Origin: Siniperca chuatsi
Lineage: Eukaryota; Chordata; Actinopteri; Centrarchiformes; Sinipercidae
NCBI RefSeq assembly: GCF_020085105.1
Contig: NC_058043.1
Span: 17,784,167 to 17,848,166 of the forward strand
Length of the DNA stretch: 64,000 nt
Direction: 5' to 3'
Part shown: piece after piece, positions 1 to 10,854 of the stretch
Layout: each line of letters begins with the position of its first letter
Position numbering within the stretch: position 1 is the stretch's first letter
Program-made: the position numbers and the translations under genes
Notes under the pieces: model-generated
Database searches by the model: none
Told to the model about the DNA's origin: nothing
What the model saw: only the letters and a program-made list of their open reading frames with translations

Positions 1-1399
1 AGGAAAAAGCCTTTGGTGGGCCTGAAATGTTATCTTTCTCCTGTGCTGATCATAGCTTTGTCCTTGGAAGAAGATGTACATATTCAGTAGTCAAAAACGG
101 AAGAATTGCCAGAGATTCCGTATGCTCATAACAAAGGAAAGCATTCATATATGCGGGGCATTTCTACACTAACATATACTGTACATGACTCGATTCATTG
201 ACAAATCGTCTCAGCTCTAACCAAGACATACTATTCAAAAATGTGTAATCATCACAATGTATTACAAGCAACAAATCTGAATGACTATAAATAAAACTGC
301 AGATATTTCTCACACTTAAAGAACACCTACAGTAGCTCTTCATTGTCATTGCCATGCAAGCATGTTTTTGCATAGAAGTCCCTGTTAAGAAATTGCACTG
401 GTAACTTTCCAGCACCAACAAGGTCACAAGTTGAGCCCTAACTGTGAACACATGCTCTTACACAAGTTTTCACTGTCAGACATCACAAAATCATGAATAT
501 CAGTAAAACAGTAAAAGTAATACTCTCATGCAAATGAGTGCAACATCACAAGGTGTAGTGTAGGTATAGTCCCAGAGATTAATAGTGAGTTATATTTGAA
601 TAGATAGTGGTGAGGTTTCCAACCACTTCCAGTAAACAATGTAACATGCGACTAACAGGATGAAAAACAGCAAACCCTGCAGGTATCAGCTTCAGTAATC
701 TGTCCTGTTGAAATGTCCACACTTGTTAATTAATCGATTACTGATCCTGTGATTACCAGCCTCTTTTACAAGTCTGAACACAGTTAATGGTTAATCAGCT
801 GCAAAAGTATTAAAAGTCTGAAACCTTTAACAACCAACTCATCCCCACTTAGATGCAACTCACCCCCCCCATTAGATCTCAGAAGTTTAAAAAATGAATG
901 ACCTGGAACAAAGCCACTACTACTCTGAAGCATTAGGACATCAACCTCTTTTAACTCTAAACTACAGCTGCACAGAGCAGCTGCCTTCACTCATCAACAC
1001 CACAACAGGGATCACTCATTGTGAACACCAGGTGACACATCTGGTGCTGATGCTGATCGCCCAGTGTTTTGTCATCTCCAATTTTACTGCTCGTCACGAG
1101 TGACGAACAATCAAGGTCAAAGACGATTATTTTCTGACCTCTGTGTAAACTAGAGCTCATTTCGGTCTTGATGCAGATTTTACACGATTATAGACAACTT
1201 GACATGACTCAAAACAAGTGTATGGCTCTGCGGCCAAGACACAAAACAAAGCAATTGAAACTCTTTTCCAGCTGTCTGTGAACTCTCTGCAGAAATAAAC
1301 AGCCCACATCTTTTTAAATGCAGGCGATAACACCTATCGCGCTGTTTCGCCTCTCAGAAAGAGGGATGGAGGGATGTTAGAAATAAAATTCTTTCTCAC
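1..1399. other. Non-coding stretch, no gene seen
   Basis: AT-rich DNA with only short ORFs that have no recognisable domain or codon signature. If the exon candidate at 1400-1560 on the minus strand is real, this stretch is the beginning of that gene's first intron. No tRNA, repeat family or conserved exon was recognised. Confidence 0.5.
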
Positions 1400-1560
1400 C
1401 GTGAGTCTTTAGCAACGATCAACAATAGCCAGGGTTTATAATGAACGCAGAAAATCTGTAGAGAGGCATGAATACATCCGCCGGGCAGCACTGTGTGTCG
1501 GCGTGGTACTGACTGAGCGCTCACAGGACACTGGAGGACGCAGGATCACATGCTGCTCTG
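1400..1560 (-). other. Possible minus-strand 5' non-coding first exon
   Basis: On the minus strand this GC-richer stretch ends in a strong splice donor (exon ...CACG, then GTGAGAAAG; last exon base at 1400). The surrounding 1320-1800 region has several CpG-containing motifs, unlike the AT-rich flanks. The only ATG in it opens a frame of about a dozen codons, so the exon would be untranslated. The rest of the gene would lie left of the window, so its identity is unknown. The call rests on one donor site and base composition; a chance donor in a CpG patch is a real alternative. Confidence 0.3.
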
Positions 1561-2084
1561 CCTACAATTGACATGCAGGGTGGAGAGTCCGGGGCGCTCC
1601 GTGACGCACAAAGTGCTGCTCATTACCAACAATGACAAATTATCACCTGACACTCACTCACTTGTTGTTTTAAAGACTTCCGGCCATCACAGCATCTTTG
1701 AACGGGAAGTGGGGTGCTAAAAAAAGGGCAAAACTGTGCGCGGATTTGTCAAGGTTATCCACTCCTACCTGAGGAAGTGATGGTGTGACGCAGCGTTCGT
1801 CATTCCTATTTCAATTGAGAAAAAAAATGAAGGTATTCATTCAACACTGGCCTGTCAGGATAGCAGCATGGGATACAGAACCCCCCACCTCCTATTCAAA
1901 AGGCGCACAAAAATAGTGTTGAGGTTTTGTTTGCATCCCCTCCAAAACACAGTTGGCTGTTGGTATCAACTGTCCACACTGAGAAACAGCCTTTTTCCAC
2001 TGCTCAACAATGAATAAAACTCATAATATATATATGAACAATAAATGAATAATACAGTGAAAAGGAGAAAAGTAGGACATTTTG

Positions 2085-2612
2085 TACTTGGAGAAGAGTA
2101 AATGTGTTATTATTACCTTCTAGGTGTAGGATCATTTACTTAAGTAAAACTAGCAATACCATCCTGTAAAAATACTCACTTACAAGTAAAAGTCCTGCAT
2201 TCACAAATTTACTTAAGTAAAAGTACAGAATGTACTTAAAGTATCAAAAGAATGGCTCCTGTCAGTGTATAGTTATTATATTATGGAGTCCTTATTATTG
2301 TGGCATTAACATGTAAGCAGGACTTTAATGTTGTACATCTGGTTGGCCAAGATGGAGCTAATTTTAATTGGATAGTTTGATCTGATGATTACATCATATT
2401 TCATAAACTGATCATACAGTATGTGTTGTATGTAAAAGCTCAGTCTGAAAAGTAACTAGCTACAGCTGTCAAATAAATGTAGTGGATTAAAAAGTTCAAC
2501 ATTACCTCTTAAATGTGGTGAAGTATAGAGTAGAAGTATAAAGTAGTTCAAGTACTTAAAAATTGTACTTGAGTCCATTACTTGAGTAAATGTACTTTTT
2601 ATCACTGACAAG
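2085..2612 (+). repeat. hAT-like MITE, copy 1 (AAGTA family)
   Basis: This copy is rich in ACTTAAGTAAAAGTA-type motifs at its left end and GTACTTGAGTAAATGTACTT at its right end. The middle carries the family blocks 'GGCTCCTGTCAGTGT', 'GGAGCTAATTTTAA' and 'AGTAACTAGCTACAGCTGTC'. The same blocks occur in the copies at 9517, 16995, 21993 (inverted) and 36103. Better-preserved copies have ends resembling CAGTGGTGGAA...TTCCACCACTG, typical of hAT-type non-autonomous elements. There is no coding capacity. Confidence 0.75.
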
Positions 2613-4329
2613 AATTACATTGATATAAAAACACTGTTTTTATTAAAATCCTCTTTTGGAACAGAAATGTATTCTCTAAGAGAATAGACGTGTAATTCTC
2701 TTCATAGATGACTCTGATAATCTCTGACTAACAGCTTTATCTCCCTGTCTTTGGACTGGGTGGCCATTTCTCTGTTAAACACTGGACATGCGACATGACT
2801 GCAGCAGACACAGTCACCCAAGGGAACATAAATCATGCACCAGCCACCAGAATATTCTTTAATACCACCGAGATAGGGGAGGAAGACATCATCGAGTGGC
2901 CATTTTTCATCCTGACCGGATCGATTTATTCCGTCCCCCATTCCCAGATGTCTGCCTCCTCCTTGGTCGTCTTAATCAGATGCTTTTCCTCACTTGCTTC
3001 TTGATGTTTCTCTTCATCTGCATCATTATCATCGTTATGGAGTTTGGATTAAGTTACAATACATAACATAGGGGTGTACATATGTGGAATTAAGTGGCTT
3101 TAAACTCTGTGAGAACAAAATCCTGTTTAACAAGCACTAATACAGTTTGAACTGACTCCAAATAAGATATGCCCTGTTTTTGTGATGCTTTGCAGTAGGA
3201 TATTGTTCAGACTGTTTTTAGGTTAGACTAAAACCCACACCAGAATGTAGCGTCCGAGATGAGCTCAGGGTCTGATCTGTCTTTCCTATTCCTTATTTCT
3301 ACAGCTGGTCCTCACTCTGTGGCGCTTTTGACGCACCTTCTCCAAGCTGACTACTGGGAGCAGTTGCCACAGCAACCTCGGGATCATATGACAGACTTTG
3401 TCTCATCTTTGCACTCTCCTTTCTGCATTCCTCCCTCGATAAATTGCTTTTTCCTAGTTGGAGAACAACAAAACGCATTTCAAACATCCACACACGTGTG
3501 ACCTGCTGCATTTCCTCTCCTGTTAGTTGTGCTTAAACAATGGTCTCTGAAGTTTCTGTGACATCCTATAGGTGACAGATGGAGATTAATATTTATTTAA
3601 TCCAAATCCCAAGTAATTTAAGTAGGCCTAGTTGTACCATACTAATACCTCTTCCTCCCACTGTAATTCCTCTCTTTCCTCCGCTCTACCTCTTTCTTCT
3701 TGTTTTAGTGAGTTTTAGAAGTGTACCGTGGATTAAAGATGATAATCTGTAGTTTCCTCACCCCACTTTTGCTTCCACAACCTTTTTCTCACCTCGTATC
3801 ATGGGAGAAAATGTCTGACAAGAAACCTCTGAGATGAAAATGGAAGACATGTCTGAGACAGCACACTGAAACAAGTCTTAACAGGATGATAAAGTCTGAT
3901 AAAGTTTAAGAACAAGGATTAAAATCATGTGACAAAACAAGGAACTGATTGTAAAGTAACACTGTCTTCTTCCACAAAAAACTAGTACTGAAGTGCTGCA
4001 GGGCAGCTGCTAAGTGGTCAGTAGTGTGCCACTCAATGATACACACATAATTTTTCAGGCTTTTTTTAAGCCTGCATCAGCAGCCTTGTAGGCCTCTGGG
4101 ACTGTTGGCACAGCGGCGCTGCTGCCCTCTCTGGTTAGCAAATGACCAAATAGCCCCATCTGGGTTGGAGGAGCTGCAGCTCTGTTCTGCCTTCACTTAC
4201 CCCGTGTCCTTTTACTCATACCTGCATTTATTGTACATACTTTTAAACCATTTTTTCAACTTCACTCCCACTGTGATAATCTGCAGAGTTTGTGGTTTTG
4301 TAAAACCCTACAGATGTGTTCTTGGTTCT
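2613..4329. other. Intergenic DNA, nothing recognised
   Basis: There are only short ORFs of 70-80 codons in mixed frames, with no domain, no paired splice sites and no recognised repeat. The 2795-3004 and 3259-3501 frames look like chance ORFs. Confidence 0.5.
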
Positions 4330-4935
4330 TGTTAATTCAGCACCAGATGTTAACAGCCATGCTAGCAGCTCTGTGAGGCTGTGTTACGGGCACAGTGGTG
4401 GGTTGAGCCAATGCTAAAGCTACATGCTGACAATAACAAAGCTAACATGCTGATGTTTAGCAGATATAATGTTTACCTTGTTCACCATTTGAGTTTAGCG
4501 TTTTAGCATGCTAACATTAGTTAATTAGCACTAAATACAAAGTAGGCTGCAGCTGAGTCTGATGGGCATGGTTTTGCAGGTATTTTTTCATAAACCAACA
4601 TACAGCATGGGACAGATGATGGCGCTAGATGAAAAGTCAGAAGATCACCAAAGTGATTACAATTCATCCCGAGGAGGACATGAATATCTGTACCACATTT
4701 CATGGCAAGCCATCCAATAGACATTTCGCTGAAAACCACAAATGTTGACCTAATAGTGGCGCTAGAGAAAAGGTCAGGGGATCAGTCAAGACAGTAGGAT
4801 TCATCCTCTGGGAACCATGAATATCTGTACAAAATTTCAATGCAATCCATCCAGTAGTTGTAGAGATATTTCAGTCATCAGGATCAAAGTGGTGGACCAA
4901 TCAACAGACTGATATTTCCATCCAGATTCACCCTG
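4330..4935 (+). repeat. Interspersed repeat, TTAGCATGCTAAC family, copy 1
   Basis: The stretch contains the GCTAACATGCTGATGTTTAGC / TTAGCATGCTAACATTAG block. Tandem-like diverged sub-blocks follow ('GGCGCTAGA-GAAAAG-TCAG', 'ATTCATCC', 'ATGAATATCTGTACCA', 'CATTTCATGGCAAGCCATCCA-TAG'), the last pair repeated at about 4620-4730 and 4755-4870. A second copy of the family is at 42950-43215. It is a non-coding teleost-type dispersed repeat of unresolved class. Confidence 0.6.
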
Positions 4936-7900
4936 CTAGCATGACTAATAAACTCAGCATAAATCTAAACTAAACACCAGCCAAGCTGACGTGACAGTAT
5001 ATCCTGTCAGGGTTGAATTTACAACCTTTAACATTTCTCTTTGACAAGCTTTCCAGTTACTACATAAGATTTTTTTCTATTAAGTTTATCTTGATTTGAC
5101 TTCACATTTTTATCACCAGCATCCTTTTCTTTGCTTCCACTCCCAATCCCTCTGCACAGTGTCCTTCCTCTTGTTGTAAAAAATGTCTCTCTGGTATCTT
5201 TACTTCAAATATCCTCTATGATTTTGGTTGTATCTCAGGGTCCTTGGTAACTGACGTCAGCACCCTGTCAGAGCACATTTCTACTCTGCTGTTCACCTTC
5301 AGCTGCCTCTAACTTCACAATGTCTCCTCCTCTGCTTTGCAGCACCCGCTTTCTTTTGTGCTTCCCCCCCACGCCCACTTCCACTCACGTGCACTTATGC
5401 ATTCTGCATCTGCACCACCACATCCGCCCAGTACTTTTCCTTCACTCCAGTCTCATTTATATTCCTCCCTCCCCATCCCTTTCCTCCCCCACCCCCTCTC
5501 TCCCATTTCTCCCCCTGTGTTTTGCACTGTCTGGGTCACTCTCACCTCCTAAAAAAAGCTTCAGCCTGCACTTGGCTCTGTGGTATGGCTTATCTAGTCC
5601 ATTATTCTTAGTACAAGCACTTGAACAAACATAATTACATCGACACTGTAATTCATGCTGAAAGCAAGTGAATGTGAACACTTTTGACAGATGTGAATGG
5701 ATAAGTCAAAGAAATTGACGTCTACATGTGTCAGCCCACAGGCATGACATTGCTCTCTGCGATCAATGCACTGATGATTCAATGACTCTTTTAGCAAGAG
5801 GGGTAAAGTTCATTAATGGAATGGATGCTCTGTTTTGTCAGAAAGGCTTGTTCTCTCACAGTACTACTTCATCCGCATCATACACAACCTGTGCAATACT
5901 GTGTGAAACAAAACAAAATATACATTATTTTAAGGAAATACAAAAACAAAACCTTTTCATGAATTGTTCATTTTCGCCCTAAGATGAAGAAATCAACAAA
6001 GGGCTTTAATTCATGCATAACTTGGCTTAACGTCACATGTGTCAAAAAACACCCAACTGTCTTGGTTTTCTACTTTAACTGTCCATGCGTCCTCTCAGTA
6101 GCGTAGCACCTCCTGCTTTCCCAGAGTACATCAGTGCGCGGGGGTGTGCTGGTGCTGTGCAGGTGTTCAGACAGTGCAGAAAGTGGGTCATGTCGGGCTC
6201 GAAAAGACACACTGCGGTGCTCCGCCAAACAACAACACTCAACGATGGTGTGTTTATTTACACAGGTTGTAATAAAAATGAGGAGACAGTGAGAAACATA
6301 ACAGATGGATGCATTTAAAAATCAGTTGGGTGCCGTGATGCACTGTAGTGATGAGACACAGTAGGTGGCTCTCTGTTTGATTGTCCACATGATGGGAAAT
6401 TCATCAAGGATTGTACACTGGTGCAGGTTAGACAGGTGAAGGATTGGTTGTCTTTTGGTTGGTTGATGACAGAAACATACAAACAGATCTGTTACTAAGC
6501 ATCTGTCTCTCATGAAAGCCAGGGTGCAGTGGGTCAGGCTATGCTGTTCACCTTAATGCGAAACACAAAAATAGAAACTCATTAAAAGCTGTTTTTCCTC
6601 ACTAATCCTTTGCAGATTTCCCCTTTGACAGCTCATTAACAAAAAACCCTGCACGCCATTCTGTTTTTGATGGTTATAAACAGATGAAACGCATATCTGT
6701 TGCAGTATAGTCAAGGTTTCATATTTCAGTGAATTAGCAGCAGCCTTGGTGAATCTGAGATTGTCTAAAACAGCATTAATCTTTTAAAAACATGTTATTT
6801 AAAAGTTACTGAAAGTTTTACTGTGTGTGTGTGTAGGTTGCTTCCTGTTTGTTATCTAGTGGCGTGAACATATAATTTAATTCCCTTTGATAAGTTTGCC
6901 ACCATTTTATACGTAAAAACTATTTTGTTGACACACTTCACTGATGGCTGCTTTGGTTGCTCCATTTGAGGAGGACAAACAACTGACCTGGATACTGGGA
7001 TGAGATTTAAAGCAGAAACAAATCCCCATATTATAGACACATTTTAAACCCATTTTAAAACTGGGTGGCAGATTGCCTTGCTGGGCCTGTGCGGGGTCAT
7101 GTGACAGTCTATAGAAGAACTTCAGCAGATGGTCTCTCAAAGAGGGGCCAGTCCAGCTCACAGGGTTGAGGGCAAAGTTCCCATCACCATTTTTTTGGAC
7201 AACATAATCCTTTTAAAATACTCCTGCAGCAAAGCACACTGCATTTTTTTTAGTAAGTGTTGTTGGTGCAACAAGGTTGATGCAACAAATAATAGAGTCA
7301 GACTCAGTGAGACAAAAAAGGGATATAGATTAAAAGTTATTGAGAGCAAATAATTAAAATATATTGAAACCAGAAGATGACCAGAAGTGATTAAGCCCCT
7401 AAAAATGATCGAAATGTGATTTGTTGTAATTTTTGCAAAGATGAACTTTGTTGGAAATTAATATGTATGTTCTGTGATAGCCTGCGCAGAGAAAAACAGC
7501 ATTTCATCAACAGGAAGAAGTTTTTCAGCAAGCTCAGGTAAAGAAATGGAAATTAAGCTGAAGAAACAGACATTTGCACGCGTGTCACAGTGGAACATAA
7601 ATTAAATGGAGACAGACGTTTGTGATTTGTCAGCTTTTCTGTCCATAAAGCAACACAGTTTAATAACTGGACAACCACCTCTCCCCCTGCTGTCATGCAG
7701 GCTGTAATCCTACGCGTGGGAGTGCCCTACATACATGCCTCAGCATTTTATTCCTGTGTATTGTCAATAATAATGAAAAAGGCCCACACATCCACAAATA
7801 CCCAACTGACTACACAGATTGGTACAGTGTGGATGATGGTTCGGACTGCACTACAGCTTGGGTTGGAGCAGTGTAATTACTGTAAGAAAAACAAGAGTAA

Positions 7901-9516
7901 CACATTGAAATGGAAGCAAACTCAAGGTCGCCTCTTAAGCTCATTTCATTCAAAATGATCTGAGGGGCAGGTCACCATGTGACCATATGGGGAAGCTTTA
8001 GGAGTTACATTATGTATGATCTTAAACTGATGCCGTGAAGGAGTGTAGAAAGACTAACTGCTATGGTAAGTAGAGCTTTTAGGATTTATGTAGAGGTACA
8101 ATATGTGCAGCATGTAGTAACGTATATATTTGATGTGTGTATGTGTTTTGCTCTGTATTTTTTATTTCGATCATGTTTTGGAATTTGTCTACAATGGATT
8201 TTCAGTTTTATTTAAAAGAGTATAAATACACAGAAAATAAACAGCTCAATAAGATGTGTGATGATAAAATGTGTTTGATTTGGACAATTTTCATAACAAA
8301 TAACTGAAGTTAAGTTAGTTTTAATCATTTTGGTTTGTTTTGAACAGCCTAGAATAACATACTTAGATGCTATATATTTAAAGTGTAGAGGTTTCTTCAT
8401 GTTTTATGCAGAGTAATGATGGGAAAATATCCAATACAAATCTTCCAGAGACACACCGGCTGAGATTTCTAAGTCAACACTTTCACTCCACTCCTGGCAG
8501 CCACTGAGGAGACCGAGTCTCCTTCCAGTCAATAATCAGGATACAACAGTGTTTGTCAGTCTAGACAGTTGGTGCTTTGCCTTTATGTTTCAGTGAATAA
8601 CTGCAACTGATGTGGTTGTTAGGAGAAACCTCTCTGCCCCCTAGTGGTAAAAACGTGTTTGTTCAGTATCCAGCAGACCGACAGGAGGGCAGCTGGTAAA
8701 GACGCACTCACACAAATGGATGACCTCTGTTTCATTTGTTACTCACAGCCTGTTCACTTTTTTAAACACAGTTCGATCTTGTATTGTCATTGTAAAAACA
8801 ATTAGGTTCTGCCTAAAATAATCAGTGGGACAGATAAAAAAATGTACACACTGTGACATTTAAATAGACCTACCTGCCCCATTAATTTATTTCTTTTGCA
8901 TCTTTGCCACTCCTTAACACAAGTATAGAATATATCTCATATATTAAGAATTACAACACCTGAAAGAAGTCTTTAGTTGTAAGAAAGAGAAAATAATTGT
9001 GAAAGCCTGCAGGAGTTATCCATCCCATTGTCACCAAAGCCACACAGTATTATTAATACAGGGTGGTGGATGTTGCAGATAAAGTATGTATACTGAGAAA
9101 GGGTATACTGTGTGCTTTCTTTGGTGATGTTTTCTCTGCAGATCTATACATGCACTAGATGTAAATATCTGCAGAGAAAAGATATGATCAGGACAATCTG
9201 CTCTAATGAAAACTTATAAGAATCACAGTAAACCTCCAAGTCTCTTTTGGAATATGAAACATATATTTATCTGGTTTTATATCAGGGTGTGATTGATTTA
9301 TTATGGGGCTGACACTTTACGCAGTATGCTCCACTGGGACTCATCTTGGGCGTTTCTGTCCCTCTTACCATCCAAAAAAAAATAAAATGAAACACTCTAT
9401 AAATCTTTATTAAAGTACAATGTACAAGAATCTTTAATGTTTTTTTCTCTGCATTACTCCACACAACTACGATGTACACTGGATATTGCAATCTTGATTC
9501 TTTAGAGTTCCACAGC
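4936..9516. other. Intergenic DNA with a pyrimidine-rich tract
   Basis: No gene was recognised. Positions 5320-5530 form a strongly C/T-biased tract (runs such as CCTCCCCCACCCCC on the plus strand), which explains the proline/serine/leucine-rich ORFs there. A short GT run lies near 6822-6836. The remaining ORFs are below 90 codons, AT-rich and without domains. Confidence 0.5.
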
Positions 9517-10091
9517 TACTGGTGGAAGAAGTATTTAGAACCTTACTTAAGTAAAAGTACGTGAGTATTATCATCAAAATGTCAAAATTATCAGAAAAAT
9601 GCTCCCTGTCAGTGTTTTACTATTATACATGATGTCTTTGGATTGATATTACTGCTGCATTAATGTGTGTGTTGCATTTTATTGCTGTAAATGTTTAAGG
9701 TTGAGCTAATATTAACAATTTTTATATACTGTTGGGTAGTTATATCTACAGCAAAGCATCATATTCTATAAGATCATCTTATGTTTGTAGTGTTGCAGTA
9801 ATGTGAGAACCACATATCTCTAAAAAGTCACCTTTGTGACGATGCATTTTCCAGCTAATCCAAGGGGGGTTTAAAAAAAAAAGTTTATTTAGCTTAAGAA
9901 GTAGGAGAGTTTTTTTCTACCGATAAAGGAATTAAGGAAGATTAGTAACGATAGCTGTCAGAGATGTAGTGGAGTATAAAGTTGCATAAAATAGAAATGC
10001 TCAAGTAAAGTACATGTACCTCGAATGTGTGCTTAAGTACAGTACTTGGATAAATGTACTTTCATTTCATTCAAATGTACATTCCAACACT
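9517..10091 (+). repeat. hAT-like MITE, copy 2 (AAGTA family)
   Basis: The left end reads ACTGGTGGAAGAAGTATTTAG and runs into ACTTAAGTAAAAGTACGTGAG. The right end carries GTACTTAAG-type motifs, then a degraded ATTCCAACACT. The internal blocks (CTCCCTGTCAGTGTTTTACT, 'TTGAGCTAATATTAAC') match copy 1. It lies about 0.6 kb upstream of the rbm15 promoter in the same relative orientation as copies 1, 3 and 5. Confidence 0.75.
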
Positions 10092-10479
10092 TTCCGCAGC
10101 GCTTTGTTTCATACATCTTATTCTATCAGCTGCAATCCATCACAGTGCGGACTGGTCCCTGACAAGGACCTGGCCTGCTACACCTCCTATGTCAGGTGCA
10201 CCACTGCACAAATGCAAACAGCTTGTTAGATCCTTGCTCTACATGGTCTAAGAGGACGCCCCTCCTCCACTTTAAAAGAAGTGCTGTTTTCTTGCCTTGT
10301 ATTACTACACTCTGTGTCCTTACTTCAAGGACACCATGTAGCCTTCCTATACAAATACTTTACCAGACCAATTTATTCCAACTCTGTTATGCTAAAGCCT
10401 ACCTACATGTAGGCTAAATCAATTCTGTATTTGAATTAATATGAATTCATTCAAGACGAAGATTAAACTAATCTGAAAC

Positions 10480-10717
10480 GCAAACTTCCGCTTTTTTCGG
10501 CTCTTCCTGCTGATCTGGTCTGTCACAACTACCGTTCTGTCATTTTCATATCAACTTCAGCCTTCAGCACTGTACTTTGACCTCACAGCAGAGACACACC
10601 CTTCACAATAGGCGAACGGCCTTCCTGTTCACATGAGTGACAGCCCGGACAGCCAATCACCTTCTTCTACAGGCGCGTAGGCGGGACTTCCTGTACAGTA
10701 GCGCAAGTTAGTCCAAC
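10480..10717 (+). promoter_or_regulatory. rbm15: rbm15 TATA-less housekeeping promoter
   Basis: This is a GC/CpG-richer block directly upstream of rbm15. It holds a CCAAT box (10653-10657), several ETS-like TTCC/GGAA sites (ACTTCCGC near 10486, CTTCCTG near 10621 and 10689) and a CAACATGGCG at 10714-10723 that matches the YY1-type element often found at housekeeping transcription starts. No TATA box is seen. The assignment is inferred from motif content and position; the transcription start was not determined. Confidence 0.5.
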
Positions 10718-10741
10718 ATGGCGCTTATGTCGCTCGCTTGA
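10718..10741 (+). CDS. Short upstream ORF in the rbm15 leader
   Basis: ATG at 10718, inside the YY1-like CAACATGGCG element, opens a seven-codon frame (MALMSLA) ending in TGA at 10739-10741, about 113 bases before the rbm15 start. If transcription begins upstream of 10718, ribosomes would meet this ORF first and it could damp or modulate translation. If transcription starts at or below the motif, as is common for YY1-centred starts, the uORF would be absent from the mRNA. Confidence 0.3.
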   Translation: MALMSLA

Positions 10742-10854
10742 GAGTGAATTGGGAACCGCGCAGAAGTTAAGCTAGTTACGGTGTATTTCAGTGTGAGAGA
10801 GAGCATATTTACACAGATTAGTGTCTGCCGACTGCAGATATCGGCTTTTTGGAA

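Noticed and set aside
5320-5681. Pro/Ser/His-rich ORFs of up to 104 codons
   Set aside because: They come from a pyrimidine-rich tract; composition explains the open frames on both strands.
10849-10854. Upstream in-frame start giving two more residues for rbm15
   Set aside because: The codon at 10849 is TTG. The ATG at 10855 gives the conserved RBM15 N-terminus MKGKERSPVK.
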